From assembly GCF_015550595.1 (NCBI RefSeq), contig NZ_JADNBB010000007.1:1-64000 (forward strand): 64,000 nt of DNA. Reading direction: 5' to 3'. This DNA comes from Parabacteroides goldsteinii. GTDB taxonomy: Bacteria; Bacteroidota; Bacteroidia; Bacteroidales; Tannerellaceae. Below the pieces are notes generated by a model. The model was not told the origin of the DNA, searched no databases, and saw nothing but the letters and a program-made list of their open reading frames with translations. This document shows, one piece after another, positions 24,555 through 32,884 of the stretch. The position numbers and the translations under genes were made by a program. Position 1 is the first letter of the stretch. Every line of letters starts with the position of its first letter.

Positions 24555-26507
24555 CTACAATTTCGGCCCCCGGGCGGGTTTGCGGGGCGCGACCTTCGGC
24601 TGCGCCTTCTTCTCCCTGGGCGGTTCGACGATCCGCAGTTTGAGTTTCTCCGTCTTACGGTCGTAACGCACCTCGCAGCAGTCAATCTCACCCGCAACCG
24701 ACGTCCACACGTTGTTCACACGCACCGCGCCGCCCGAGTAGAGGGTCTTGTATTGTTCGTATTCGAGCGGCTGCCGCAATTTCGCGTCCACCTGACGGTG
24801 GAACGAATAGATATTACGTCCCTTTGCTATCTCGTCGGGAACGTAAACCCGCAACTCGGGATGGGTGGCCTCGGCATAGAGGCACAGATCCGCCGTGCGA
24901 AGCTCCCTCGGAACCCACTGGATCATCCTCGGGTCGCCCCGCACGGCCGTATCGGCCACGAGCGGCGTGATGGCCGTCTGGGGAATGTCGTACAGCACCC
25001 CCGCATCCTTGCGAACGGCCTCCAACGCCACCTCCTCCGTTACAAGCCGGCGGTTCAGGTGCAGGACACTCATCAACCGGTGTATCTTTTGCGGGTCGTC
25101 CTGCTCGCGGAACACCTGCAAGACCAGGGCGGGGTCGCTCAACGCGCTGATAACCGAGAAATCGGTTTTGTCCTTCCCGTAGGTACGCTCGAAAGCCTCC
25201 CGGCTCATCTCCGGCGTCCGGGCTTCGCGGGGGACGCCTTTCAGGTTTTGCGGGTTCTCCCGCACCAGGCTCATGTATAGATCCGGGCTTTTCATGCTCT
25301 CGGGCAGGTGGGCGATGGCATAGGGACTGCGCCGTATGGCCTCCATGCACAACTCCGGCGTTTTCCACTTCTCGGGGACATATTGCAGGTAGCTCCCGTC
25401 GTGCCCGACGGCCCGGCGGCACATCTCCTCGTTCTTGGCGTGGTCGGGAAGGTTGTAGAACAGCTCCGGCTCCAGGGCGAAGATCTCCCGGGCCACCCTC
25501 GGCGTGACGTGTGCCGGGTTCATGTGCTGCAAAAAATCGAAGGTCTTCTCGTAATTCGTGCAATAGAACCCCAACGCCTTCATGTGTATATCCTCGAAAG
25601 GGATATAGCGGAGGACACGCAGGTCGTCGGCACGGATCAACGCCCGGTTGCAGACCTCCGGCGTGAGCTGTTCGGGGTTGAAAAAGCGGATGGCCAGGGG
25701 ATCGCGCTCCAGCGCCATCCCGCACAGACGGTCGGTTTTCAGATGCTTCGGAACGTACTCCAGCGCCAGGTAGTTCGAGGACACGGCGGCCTCGCAGACC
25801 CGTTCCGTGCGTAACTCCTCCGGCACTTCATGGAGCAGGATGCCGTCCCCGCTGACGGCACGCAGGCAGACTGCCTCCGTGCGCAGTTCCACCGGCACGA
25901 GCGAAAGGCAGGACGCGTCCATCCCCACGCCGTGAAGGGCCAGTTCCCCGGTCATGACCTCCGGGGCAATGGAGGCGAAAATCTCGAACTTGTCCACGAA
26001 CGACATCCCGAATTTTTTCAGCCCTTCCAGGCATATATCGGGATACGGAATGTAAGGGAGTATCTTGTAATCGGCACTGTCCACCGCTTTCAACGCCGCA
26101 CGGCATATTTGCGGCGTCCTCAATTCCCCGGGAACGGCCTCCAGCACCAGGCCGTTGCGCTTCACGGCCGCCATGCACAGTTCGGGGGTCTTCAACCCCT
26201 CCGGAACGTAATACAGCGCGTAGCTGTTGCTATCGACGGCGGCACGGCACATTTTCGGTGTCTTCAGACGGTCAGGGACGAATTTCAGTGTTTCGCCCCG
26301 GTGGCCGGCCGCGGCAAGACAAAGTTCCGGCGTTTTCATCGCTTCGGGAACGAACTCGATGTTGAAAGCCGATTTCTTGATGGCGAAACGGCAGACTTCC
26401 GCCGTTTTCCGATCCTCGGGCAGCGTCTCGAAAAGGTTCTCACGCCACGGGTTCTCGTACACCCCCGTATCGAGATAGGCTATATCTATTCTCTCTTGCT
26501 CTGTCAT
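24555..26507 (-). CDS. DUF4116-repeat protein
   Basis: A 650-residue protein made of about a dozen repeats of 35-40 residues of the form [LA]xFVPExLKTPELCxAAVxxNG, e.g. ALYYVPEGLKTPELCMAAV and LEYVPKHLKTDRLCGMAL. These match the DUF4116 family, an alpha-solenoid. Such scaffolds bind proteins or peptides. The basic C-terminus (REKKAQPKVAPRKPARGPK) may contact DNA or membrane. It follows traQ at the end of the transfer operon, separated by a GC hairpin, so a conjugation accessory role is possible but unproven. Confidence 0.75.
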   Translation of the reverse strand: MTEQERIDIAYLDTGVYENPWRENLFETLPEDRKTAEVCRFAIKKSAFNIEFVPEAMKTPELCLAAAGHRGETLKFVPDRLKTPKMCRAAVDSNSYALYYVPEGLKTPELCMAAVKRNGLVLEAVPGELRTPQICRAALKAVDSADYKILPYIPYPDICLEGLKKFGMSFVDKFEIFASIAPEVMTGELALHGVGMDASCLSLVPVELRTEAVCLRAVSGDGILLHEVPEELRTERVCEAAVSSNYLALEYVPKHLKTDRLCGMALERDPLAIRFFNPEQLTPEVCNRALIRADDLRVLRYIPFEDIHMKALGFYCTNYEKTFDFLQHMNPAHVTPRVAREIFALEPELFYNLPDHAKNEEMCRRAVGHDGSYLQYVPEKWKTPELCMEAIRRSPYAIAHLPESMKSPDLYMSLVRENPQNLKGVPREARTPEMSREAFERTYGKDKTDFSVISALSDPALVLQVFREQDDPQKIHRLMSVLHLNRRLVTEEVALEAVRKDAGVLYDIPQTAITPLVADTAVRGDPRMIQWVPRELRTADLCLYAEATHPELRVYVPDEIAKGRNIYSFHRQVDAKLRQPLEYEQYKTLYSGGAVRVNNVWTSVAGEIDCCEVRYDRKTEKLKLRIVEPPREKKAQPKVAPRKPARGPKL

Positions 26508-26528
26508 GGTTTTCAGTATTTATGGAAA

Positions 26529-26547
26529 GCGCCCGGGTGACGGGCGC
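26529..26547 (-). terminator. GC hairpin after traQ
   Basis: GCGCCCG-GGTGA-CGGGCGC in the 63-base gap between traQ and the DUF4116 gene. It has no T-tract and may attenuate rather than end the transfer transcript. Confidence 0.4.
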
Positions 26548-26570
26548 CTCTCTTGGTTAGACATATTCCG

Positions 26571-27014
26571 TTATCGTTCCGTTTCCTCCGTCCCGTTCTC
26601 GCTCTGGAACGTGAAGGAGGTCTTCACGACCTGACCCGTGTTGTCCTCGACATAGACGTCGATGGCCTGCTGGTCATCGCTGCGCGATGTGTAATAGAGG
26701 CGGAACACCTCACGGTCGAGCGGATAGCGGTCGTTGGGCAGGAACACCGTACCGTCGTCCATCCTCAACTCACCGCGCCCGTCGGGCTGGAAATAGCGGA
26801 TCGTGTAACGCGCGCCGTCATATCTCCCCTCCCGCACGAGCGTGCAGCGGATTTCAGCGGTTTCACCAACGGAGATTCGCTTCTGAACGGGCATCGTTTC
26901 CAGAGAGAACGTGTACGCCTGCTGTATATCCAGCCCGTTGTCGCAGGATGCGCATAAAAGACCCAGGGCGGCGATCCAGACCGCCAGGGCCAATATCTTT
27001 TTCATCTTTTTCAT
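26571..27014 (-). CDS. traQ: Conjugal transfer protein TraQ (DUF3872) lipoprotein
   Basis: A 147-residue lipoprotein (lipobox LCASC) of the TraQ/DUF3872 family found in CTnDOT-type elements. The beta-rich body includes VGETAEIRCTLVREGRYDGARY and FRLYYTSRSDDQQAIDVYVED. It is the last named gene of the tra operon. Its exact function in the envelope machine is unknown. Confidence 0.8.
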   Translation of the reverse strand: MKKMKKILALAVWIAALGLLCASCDNGLDIQQAYTFSLETMPVQKRISVGETAEIRCTLVREGRYDGARYTIRYFQPDGRGELRMDDGTVFLPNDRYPLDREVFRLYYTSRSDDQQAIDVYVEDNTGQVVKTSFTFQSENGTEETER

Positions 27015-27027
27015 GTCGCTTGCAAGT

Positions 27028-27612
27028 TTAATGGATTATGAATTTCACGCCCAGGCCGAACTGCGCGTGGAAATGTCCCGTTGTAGTGCCCCATAGGATA
27101 CGCTCACGCCCCGTCAGCGAGAGGATAATCCTGTCGGTCAGGTACGCATCGACCTCCAGCGTGACGGCCCCGCCATAGAGGAAACGGTCGCGGTGGCGGA
27201 GCGTAGAGCCGTCATAGAGCCGCCTCTCGCCCCGGTTCACGCTCTCGTAACCGGCCAGCGCCGAGCCGCCGAGGTAGAAGAAAAAAGTCCTGGACGGGTC
27301 GGCGAGGAACTTGTAATAGTAACCTCCCTCGGCCGTGAACTGCGCCACCGGGATACGTTCCGACTTGTAGGGGTAATAACGGTTCAGGAACTCCGCGCCG
27401 AACACCCACTTGTCGGCATTCTTCGCGTAGCGGCTCATGGCCAGCCCGAACCAGTAGCCCGTTTCGCTGCGGCTGTCCCGGGTATAGAAGCCGTCGGCCA
27501 TGCCTCCCCGTATTTCCAGCCCGCGCATGGCGGGCAGGGCACGCTGGGCGTGCGCCCCGTCCGAAAGGAGGAGGCATAACCCCAGCGTGAGAATGAATAT
27601 CGCCCGTTTCAT
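27028..27612 (-). CDS. traO: Conjugal transfer protein TraO
   Basis: A 194-residue protein with a cleavable signal peptide (SDGAHAQ). The beta-barrel-like body (GLEIRGGMADGFYTRD, GGYYYKFLADPSRTFFFYLGGS) ends in an outer-membrane-type strand GLGVKFIIH. TraO is a core tra gene of Bacteroidales conjugative transposons and presumably lies in the outer membrane. It is 2 bases from traN. Confidence 0.85.
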   Translation of the reverse strand: MKRAIFILTLGLCLLLSDGAHAQRALPAMRGLEIRGGMADGFYTRDSRSETGYWFGLAMSRYAKNADKWVFGAEFLNRYYPYKSERIPVAQFTAEGGYYYKFLADPSRTFFFYLGGSALAGYESVNRGERRLYDGSTLRHRDRFLYGGAVTLEVDAYLTDRIILSLTGRERILWGTTTGHFHAQFGLGVKFIIH

Positions 27613-27613
27613 A

Positions 27614-28534
27614 TCACTTTACCTTTAACTCGTTGATAACACGTGCGCGCACCAGGTCGGCATTCTCCACCGTGAAAGTCTGGTGTCGCCCGCCTTGCTG
27701 CTCGTGCAGTTCCACGACCAGCTGCTTGTCGTCGGCCAGCGTGAACTTCGGGAGCGTGAAGACCATGCGCTCGGTACGCTTGCCGCCGATGACCTGCACG
27801 TTGTTGTACGCACGCACGGGCCATACGACCTGCTCCTGGATGGCCGTGCGTTTGGCCACCTTCTTGTCCGTAATCTTGAACGTCAGGTAGTCCACGTTGA
27901 AAGGCACGTTGGAGGAGTTTTTCAGTTGGAGGTGGAAATAAAGCAGGTCGTTATGCACGTAGATACCTTTGAGGAGGTATTGTACCCCGAAACGCTTGCA
28001 ACCGATATGCTTGATCTCGCGGCGGTCATTCTTGTAAATGGACTGCATGATCAGTTTGACCAGCAGCGGAGATTCGCATCCCAACTCCTGCAAATAGATG
28101 TCCAGCGCGTTATTGGGGCGGTTTACCGCCTCCCCGTCATGCAGGAAGTCCGCCATCTCGACCGACAGTTTCACCGGCTCGTCGGCATACTTGACATTGA
28201 AGCTGTAATAGGCCCCGTCCTCGGTAATGACCGAAAGGTTGCTCTCGCGCGAGAAATCACGCAGGGCCGCCTTTACACGCAGCACGTTTTCCGTGCCGTC
28301 GGCTTTCGCCGCCAGAAGATCCGAAGACCCCAGATCGACGTAACGGATGGCCGAGGGGAAAATCACATGAACGGTCTTGCTGAACGTCACCTCCAGCGCG
28401 TAGGGCGGGATAACCCGGTTGAAGGTCAGCGGACGGGTAAGACCGTCGTACAAATCGCCCGTGGAGGGCTTTTCCTGCGCGTGGGCAGCGAACATGCACC
28501 CGATAAAAGCGAGTGCCAGAAGAATCTTTTTCAT
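27614..28534 (-). CDS. traN: Conjugal transfer protein TraN (DUF4138, VirB9-like)
   Basis: A 306-residue exported protein (signal ending AAHAQ) of the DUF4138/TraN family, regarded as the VirB9 counterpart in Bacteroidales transfer systems. It has PPYALEVTFSKTVHVIFPSAIRYVDLGS at the N-terminal domain and a C-terminal beta domain (YNNVQVIGGKRTERMVFTLP). It should form the outer core with TraM. Confidence 0.9.
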   Translation of the reverse strand: MKKILLALAFIGCMFAAHAQEKPSTGDLYDGLTRPLTFNRVIPPYALEVTFSKTVHVIFPSAIRYVDLGSSDLLAAKADGTENVLRVKAALRDFSRESNLSVITEDGAYYSFNVKYADEPVKLSVEMADFLHDGEAVNRPNNALDIYLQELGCESPLLVKLIMQSIYKNDRREIKHIGCKRFGVQYLLKGIYVHNDLLYFHLQLKNSSNVPFNVDYLTFKITDKKVAKRTAIQEQVVWPVRAYNNVQVIGGKRTERMVFTLPKFTLADDKQLVVELHEQQGGRHQTFTVENADLVRARVINELKVK

Positions 28535-28606
28535 ACTCGATAAATTTTTGATTGTTGATAAAAATGGATTTTTTCAGTGGTGTACGGAAGTACGTCGTTT
28601 GTACCC

Positions 28607-29887
28607 TTATTGAAGGGGCGGGAGCAGCAGGACGCTGTAACCGGCCTTGAGCGTGACCTTGACCGAGCGCATCTTCTTGCTCACGTATTGCGACACGCCC
28701 TGGATGGCGCTGCGCCCCAGGTCGGAGAGCAGTTGCGAACCGGCATCGTCCGTGATCGTGATACTGCTGCCCATGCCCGCACCCATATTGGCGGCGATCT
28801 CCTTCACGGCATTGAGTTCTTCCGACCCCGGCACGGGAATACCCTCGTTGCCGTTCGTGTCATAGACCGACAGATCGACCGGAACGACCGCCCCGCCGTG
28901 CTGGACAGCGCTGACCTTGACCGTCAGCCGTTCGCCGTTGATCCTCGCCGCCCCCGTTACGGGCGTACCCGAGGGGATGAGCAGATCTCCCGCCATCATC
29001 GGTTCCAGCAGCCGGAAAGTAACCTCCCCGCCATCGGTGAGCGTCACGGTTTGCTGCACGGCGGCACGGATACTGTTGCGCTCGGGCTCGCGAAGGTCGC
29101 TCCCCACCGTGTTGAAACCCCAGTTCCGGGGCTTGACGAACTCACGGGCGAAGACCGAATCGGGCAGCGGGGCGGCAAGCAGCGACACGATGTTACGGCG
29201 CACCTGGCGCACGGGCTGCACGGAAGCCTTGCCGGAAACGGAGGCTTTCTGACGCGGGGCTTCAGGGGCCTGACCGCCATTCATGTAGCGGGCGGCGATC
29301 TCGTAGGACTTCTCCAGCAGCGCCACCTGCTCCTCCTGGGCCGTTTTCTGCGCCTGCTGTTCTTCCAGGCGGCGTTCCAGTTCCTCGATGCGGGCCTGCA
29401 TCTCGCGCTCTTCCCCCGTTTCACCGGCGGTCTCCTCGTAGAAACTGCCTAACTGGCGGTTGATGTCGGCATAGGCGGCACGGGAAGTCCGGAAAGCTCC
29501 CGACGAACCGCCGGCAGGGCCGGAAGACTTATCCGGCACGGCAGCGGGCATGACGGGCTCTTCCTCCTCGTCCTCCATCCCGAACGCGAAATCCTGCAAG
29601 GAGCGCATCTTTTCCCGCTCCCTGCGCCGCATCTCCTCCTGCACGTAGGCATCACGCTTGTCCGAGAGGATACCCTCCGATTCCGGGGTCGGCAGCTCCG
29701 TGTTGAAACCCGCCGAAGGCTCCTCCCGTTCTTTTTCGCCGGGGGAGAAGATCAGCCACATGCACCCGGCAAAGGCCAGGAAAAAGAGCGGGAAGACCAC
29801 CATCTTCTTCCGCATCTGTATCTGCCGGGGCGTGAGTTCCTTTTTCCCCGCCTCCGGCTGTTTATTCTGTTTTTCGTTCGTCGTCAT
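28607..29887 (-). CDS. traM: Conjugal transfer protein TraM (VirB10-like)
   Basis: A 426-residue bitopic inner-membrane protein: a cytoplasmic basic N-terminus, one membrane helix (about 30-48), and a long Glu/Arg-rich linker with a coiled coil (about 170-220). The C-terminal domain has PVTGAARINGERLTVKVSAVQ and GAGMGSSITITDDAGSQ, as in VirB10-like proteins. It spans the periplasm to connect inner and outer core. Its first 26 bases overlap the end of traL. Confidence 0.9.
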   Translation of the reverse strand: MTTNEKQNKQPEAGKKELTPRQIQMRKKMVVFPLFFLAFAGCMWLIFSPGEKEREEPSAGFNTELPTPESEGILSDKRDAYVQEEMRRREREKMRSLQDFAFGMEDEEEEPVMPAAVPDKSSGPAGGSSGAFRTSRAAYADINRQLGSFYEETAGETGEEREMQARIEELERRLEEQQAQKTAQEEQVALLEKSYEIAARYMNGGQAPEAPRQKASVSGKASVQPVRQVRRNIVSLLAAPLPDSVFAREFVKPRNWGFNTVGSDLREPERNSIRAAVQQTVTLTDGGEVTFRLLEPMMAGDLLIPSGTPVTGAARINGERLTVKVSAVQHGGAVVPVDLSVYDTNGNEGIPVPGSEELNAVKEIAANMGAGMGSSITITDDAGSQLLSDLGRSAIQGVSQYVSKKMRSVKVTLKAGYSVLLLPPLQ

Positions 29888-30161
29888 AATTGAAATCTTT
29901 TAGATGTTTTACACTGTCGGCCTCCTGCCGTTGTCTTAATTCCAGCTCCAGCCGCTCGATATGCCGTATCTGCATCCGTTCCCCGGCTCCCTTGCCGAAG
30001 CGGTAGATGGAAGACACGGTAAAGTAGAGCGACAAGACGGAAAAGAACAAGAGCAGCGTGAGGATCACGATAATCCGCTTATCGGGCGAGAGCGCCCCGC
30101 AAGCGCGGCGCAGGTGGTCTTCGACCCACTCCCCGAAAGCCTTTATTCTCTTCTTTGCCAT
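29862..30161 (-). CDS. traL: Conjugal transfer protein TraL (DUF3989)
   Basis: A 99-residue protein with one membrane helix (about 28-50, IIVILTLLLFFSVLSLYFTV) and a charged C-terminus. It matches TraL/DUF3989 by size and place between traK and traM. The role in the transfer machine is not defined. Confidence 0.85.
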   Translation of the reverse strand: MAKKRIKAFGEWVEDHLRRACGALSPDKRIIVILTLLLFFSVLSLYFTVSSIYRFGKGAGERMQIRHIERLELELRQRQEADSVKHLKDFNYDDERKTE

Positions 30162-30165
30162 AGCC

Positions 30166-30789
30166 TTATCTTTTTAATGTACGTAAATCGCGGTTCTCCA
30201 GAATCTCGAATTTCTCCATGATGAAACCCTGCGGGTTATTGTCCGAACGCCCCGAGTTGATCAGCTCGCAGCGCGTGACCAGCGAACGCTCGGTGATGTT
30301 GCTCTCGCGGACAATCATTTGCCGGGCATAGGTCATGGCCCGGTAGGGATAGGCGTTGAAGTCGCACACCACGGAGTCCACCTCGATACGCTGGCTGATG
30401 TTCCCCGACACCACACGGTTGTAGTAACCTTTCTCCTGCATGTCCTGGTAATAGGCGAAGGCGCTCTTATCGACCAGGAACAGCGCGCGGTTGATGTTGC
30501 TCTCGATGGCCGCACGGTCGGGCGAGAGGGTGAAGAACAACTCGTGAAAACGCCGGATATGTTCGCGCGCCTCCACGGGGCGGTTCTGGCTCAAATCCTG
30601 CGAGAGCGCCAGCATCAGCGACTTGCCCCCGTCCAGGACGTAGATCTTCTCGCGCTGCTTTTCGGCGAAACGGAAGCTCGCGACCACGCTGAACACGGAT
30701 ACCAGCGCGCACAGGCAGAGGAACACGATACCGAAAAGCCGAATCTGCCTGAAACTTGTTTCGATGTTTTTTAATGACTTGAATTCCAT
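30166..30789 (-). CDS. traK: Conjugal transfer protein TraK (VirB8-like)
   Basis: A 207-residue protein with an N-terminal membrane helix (about 17-38) followed by a periplasmic domain (SAFAYYQDMQEKGYYNRVVSGN, EVDSVVCDFNAYPYRAMTYARQ) of the TraK family, comparable to VirB8. The N-terminal MEFKSLKNIETSFRQIRLF is highly typical. It lies 11 bases after traJ. Confidence 0.9.
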   Translation of the reverse strand: MEFKSLKNIETSFRQIRLFGIVFLCLCALVSVFSVVASFRFAEKQREKIYVLDGGKSLMLALSQDLSQNRPVEAREHIRRFHELFFTLSPDRAAIESNINRALFLVDKSAFAYYQDMQEKGYYNRVVSGNISQRIEVDSVVCDFNAYPYRAMTYARQMIVRESNITERSLVTRCELINSGRSDNNPQGFIMEKFEILENRDLRTLKR

Positions 30790-30800
30790 TGTCCAAATTG

Positions 30801-31880
30801 TTATGAATGATTATTGTTACCTTGTGTTGCCAGGTTGCGCCCGTTGGGGGCACTGCCCGAAGCCGGGCCACCGCCGCCGTTACCGGAGGAGGAACCGCCA
30901 CCGCCGCGACGCCCGAACGTGCGGCCGATCATGTTGCCGGCGATACCGCCCGCGACACCCGTGGCGAATGCCCCGGCCTTGTTGATACCGCCCATAGCCC
31001 CGCCGGCTCCGCCCGACTGGATCACCCACTCGGCAACGGTGGGGATCGTGAAATAGCCTATGATACCTATAATCAAAAAGATAATATAGACACCGCTGCC
31101 GCTGTCGGGAATGTAGTTGGGGTCTTGCAGGGCCAGGACGTCCGCCTGGAGCATCAACGTCTGGATCTTGGCCAGCACCGCGGAGAACAGGTCGGCGATG
31201 GGAAGCCAAAGGTACACGCTGATATAGCGGGAAATCCAGCTCGCGAGCGTCGAGTGGAAGCCGTCGTAAATGGAGAGGGCGAACGACAAGGGCCCCAGAA
31301 TCGACAGCACGACTAAAAAGAATGTCCGCAGCGTGTCGATGGTAAGCCCCGCGGCGTTGAACAACAACTCGAAGAAGTCCCGGACAAGCTGCCGGAAACC
31401 GGCCTTGATGTCGTACCACGTGCGTTCGGCCCACATGCTGATAATCTCGCCCAAATCCGTGATACCCATATCCGCAAGCCGTTGTTCATACACCTCGTCG
31501 TCCACTAACCAAGCCTTGCCCTCGCGCCTGCGGGCCTCGGCTTCCAAATCGTCCTTCTGTTGCTGGTATGCCTGCAAATCCAACGTCTGCCCCTCCAGTA
31601 TGGCGTGCGTGCCCTGCACCACGGGCGACATCACGGCGTTGATCGTCCCCAGAACCACGGTGGGAAAGAACATCACGCACAAGCCGATGGCGAAAGGCCG
31701 CAGGAGCGGGAACACGTCGATAGGCTCCGCATTGGCCAGTGCCTTCCATACCCGGTAAGCCACGTAAAAGAGCGCACCCAGGCCGGCGATACCTTTCGCC
31801 ACCCCGATCATGTCGCCGCATAGCGGCATCATCTCCTGATACAGGTTCCGGAGAACCTGGTGTAAATTGTCGAAATCCAT
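30801..31880 (-). CDS. traJ: Conjugal transfer protein TraJ (VirB6-like)
   Basis: A 359-residue polytopic inner-membrane protein with about six hydrophobic segments, for example GIAGLGALFYVAYRVW and IFLIIGIIGYFTIPTVAEWVI. It has a Gly/Ser/Asn-rich C-terminal tail. It matches TraJ of CTnDOT-type elements, the presumed VirB6 channel component. Confidence 0.9.
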   Translation of the reverse strand: MDFDNLHQVLRNLYQEMMPLCGDMIGVAKGIAGLGALFYVAYRVWKALANAEPIDVFPLLRPFAIGLCVMFFPTVVLGTINAVMSPVVQGTHAILEGQTLDLQAYQQQKDDLEAEARRREGKAWLVDDEVYEQRLADMGITDLGEIISMWAERTWYDIKAGFRQLVRDFFELLFNAAGLTIDTLRTFFLVVLSILGPLSFALSIYDGFHSTLASWISRYISVYLWLPIADLFSAVLAKIQTLMLQADVLALQDPNYIPDSGSGVYIIFLIIGIIGYFTIPTVAEWVIQSGGAGGAMGGINKAGAFATGVAGGIAGNMIGRTFGRRGGGGSSSGNGGGGPASGSAPNGRNLATQGNNNHS

Positions 31881-31899
31881 GACTGCCTCCGTTTTCAGG

Positions 31900-32529
31900 T
31901 TACCAATATCTGTCGTTCGGGTTCCCGTAAAGTGCCAGCACCCGGTGCGCGTCGCCCTTTTCGCGGCCGCGGATGAAGGACACGGAGATGGTCTTGCGCG
32001 TGTAATAGCGCGTGAGGTTGCGGTACTCCAGCATCTTCGTGTAAACCTGATCCACCACGTCCATCCGCTCCTTGTCCGAGAGCGAGAGGCCGTTGCCGCC
32101 GGTTATGACCGTCTTGAGTTCCGCCACCAGCGCGCCGCCCTCCTCCAGCAGCCGGGCGTAACCCGCCGAGATCGCCGCCAGCTCGTCCACCGTGAAGTTC
32201 GGGTCTGAAACCATACGGTTGAATCCCGAGGTGTAGATTTCCGTGATCTCGCTGACCATTTCGAGCGTCAGCTTCACCTTCCGGGCATCCTTGATGATGT
32301 TATGCACCGATTTGAGGGCGTCGTAGTAAGCCTTGCTCTGGTTATAAATCTTGATACTCTCTTGCAGCGACTTGACCATGTTGGTCGCCGTGGTCGAGCT
32401 TTGAACCGCGCTCTTGATGTTCTGAACGAGGTTCGACGGGTCGATGACCGTCCACTGCGCTTTTGCCTGGTACGTGAAGCAAAGAAGCCCCACGAACAGC
32501 GTTAAAATCAATCGTTTCATCCTTTTCAT
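31900..32529 (-). CDS. traI: Conjugal transfer protein TraI (DUF4141)
   Basis: A 209-residue exported helical protein (signal ending TYQAKAQ) with VIDPSNLVQNIKSAVQSSTTATNMVKSLQ, the hallmark of the DUF4141/TraI family, comparable with VirB5. It lies in the periplasm or at the pilus. Starts at 32529 and 32520 are both possible. Confidence 0.9.
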   Translation of the reverse strand: MKRMKRLILTLFVGLLCFTYQAKAQWTVIDPSNLVQNIKSAVQSSTTATNMVKSLQESIKIYNQSKAYYDALKSVHNIIKDARKVKLTLEMVSEITEIYTSGFNRMVSDPNFTVDELAAISAGYARLLEEGGALVAELKTVITGGNGLSLSDKERMDVVDQVYTKMLEYRNLTRYYTRKTISVSFIRGREKGDAHRVLALYGNPNDRYW

Positions 32530-32555
32530 TATTTAATTCGTGAATACTTGGGCGG

Positions 32556-32870
32556 TCATTCCGACGCCCGGTAATAATCCCCGTAGGCGGAGAGCTGGAG
32601 CACCTCGCGCCCCGCATCGTAGGCCAGGGCGACATACCCGTAGAGGTCGAAGTAACGGATGCCTCCCCAATACTTCCTCACGGGACGGGAGAAGCGTGTC
32701 CCGTCCTTGTAAGACACCTCCACGTAAAAACCGCCGCCCCGGCGTCCCGGGTTGCGGTAGATGCGAACCCGGGGAGAACCCGAGCGGCTTTCCCACTCGC
32801 CCGCCACCTCGTACAGCGCGAAGTCCAAACGCGCCGCCGTGGGGTCTGATCCGATACACTTGCGATACAT
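32556..32870 (-). CDS. DUF3876 protein
   Basis: A 104-residue protein of the DUF3876 family (VAGEWESRSGSPRVRIYRNP, GGIRYFDLYGYVALAYDA), always found between traG and traI in these elements. It looks like a small beta-barrel of lipocalin shape. Function unknown. Confidence 0.8.
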   Translation of the reverse strand: MYRKCIGSDPTAARLDFALYEVAGEWESRSGSPRVRIYRNPGRRGGGFYVEVSYKDGTRFSRPVRKYWGGIRYFDLYGYVALAYDAGREVLQLSAYGDYYRASE

Positions 32871-32884
32871 GGCCTGCCCTCCCT

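Noticed and set aside
28577-29452. 291-codon frame opposite traM
   Set aside because: Antisense shadow of TraM; no family resemblance.
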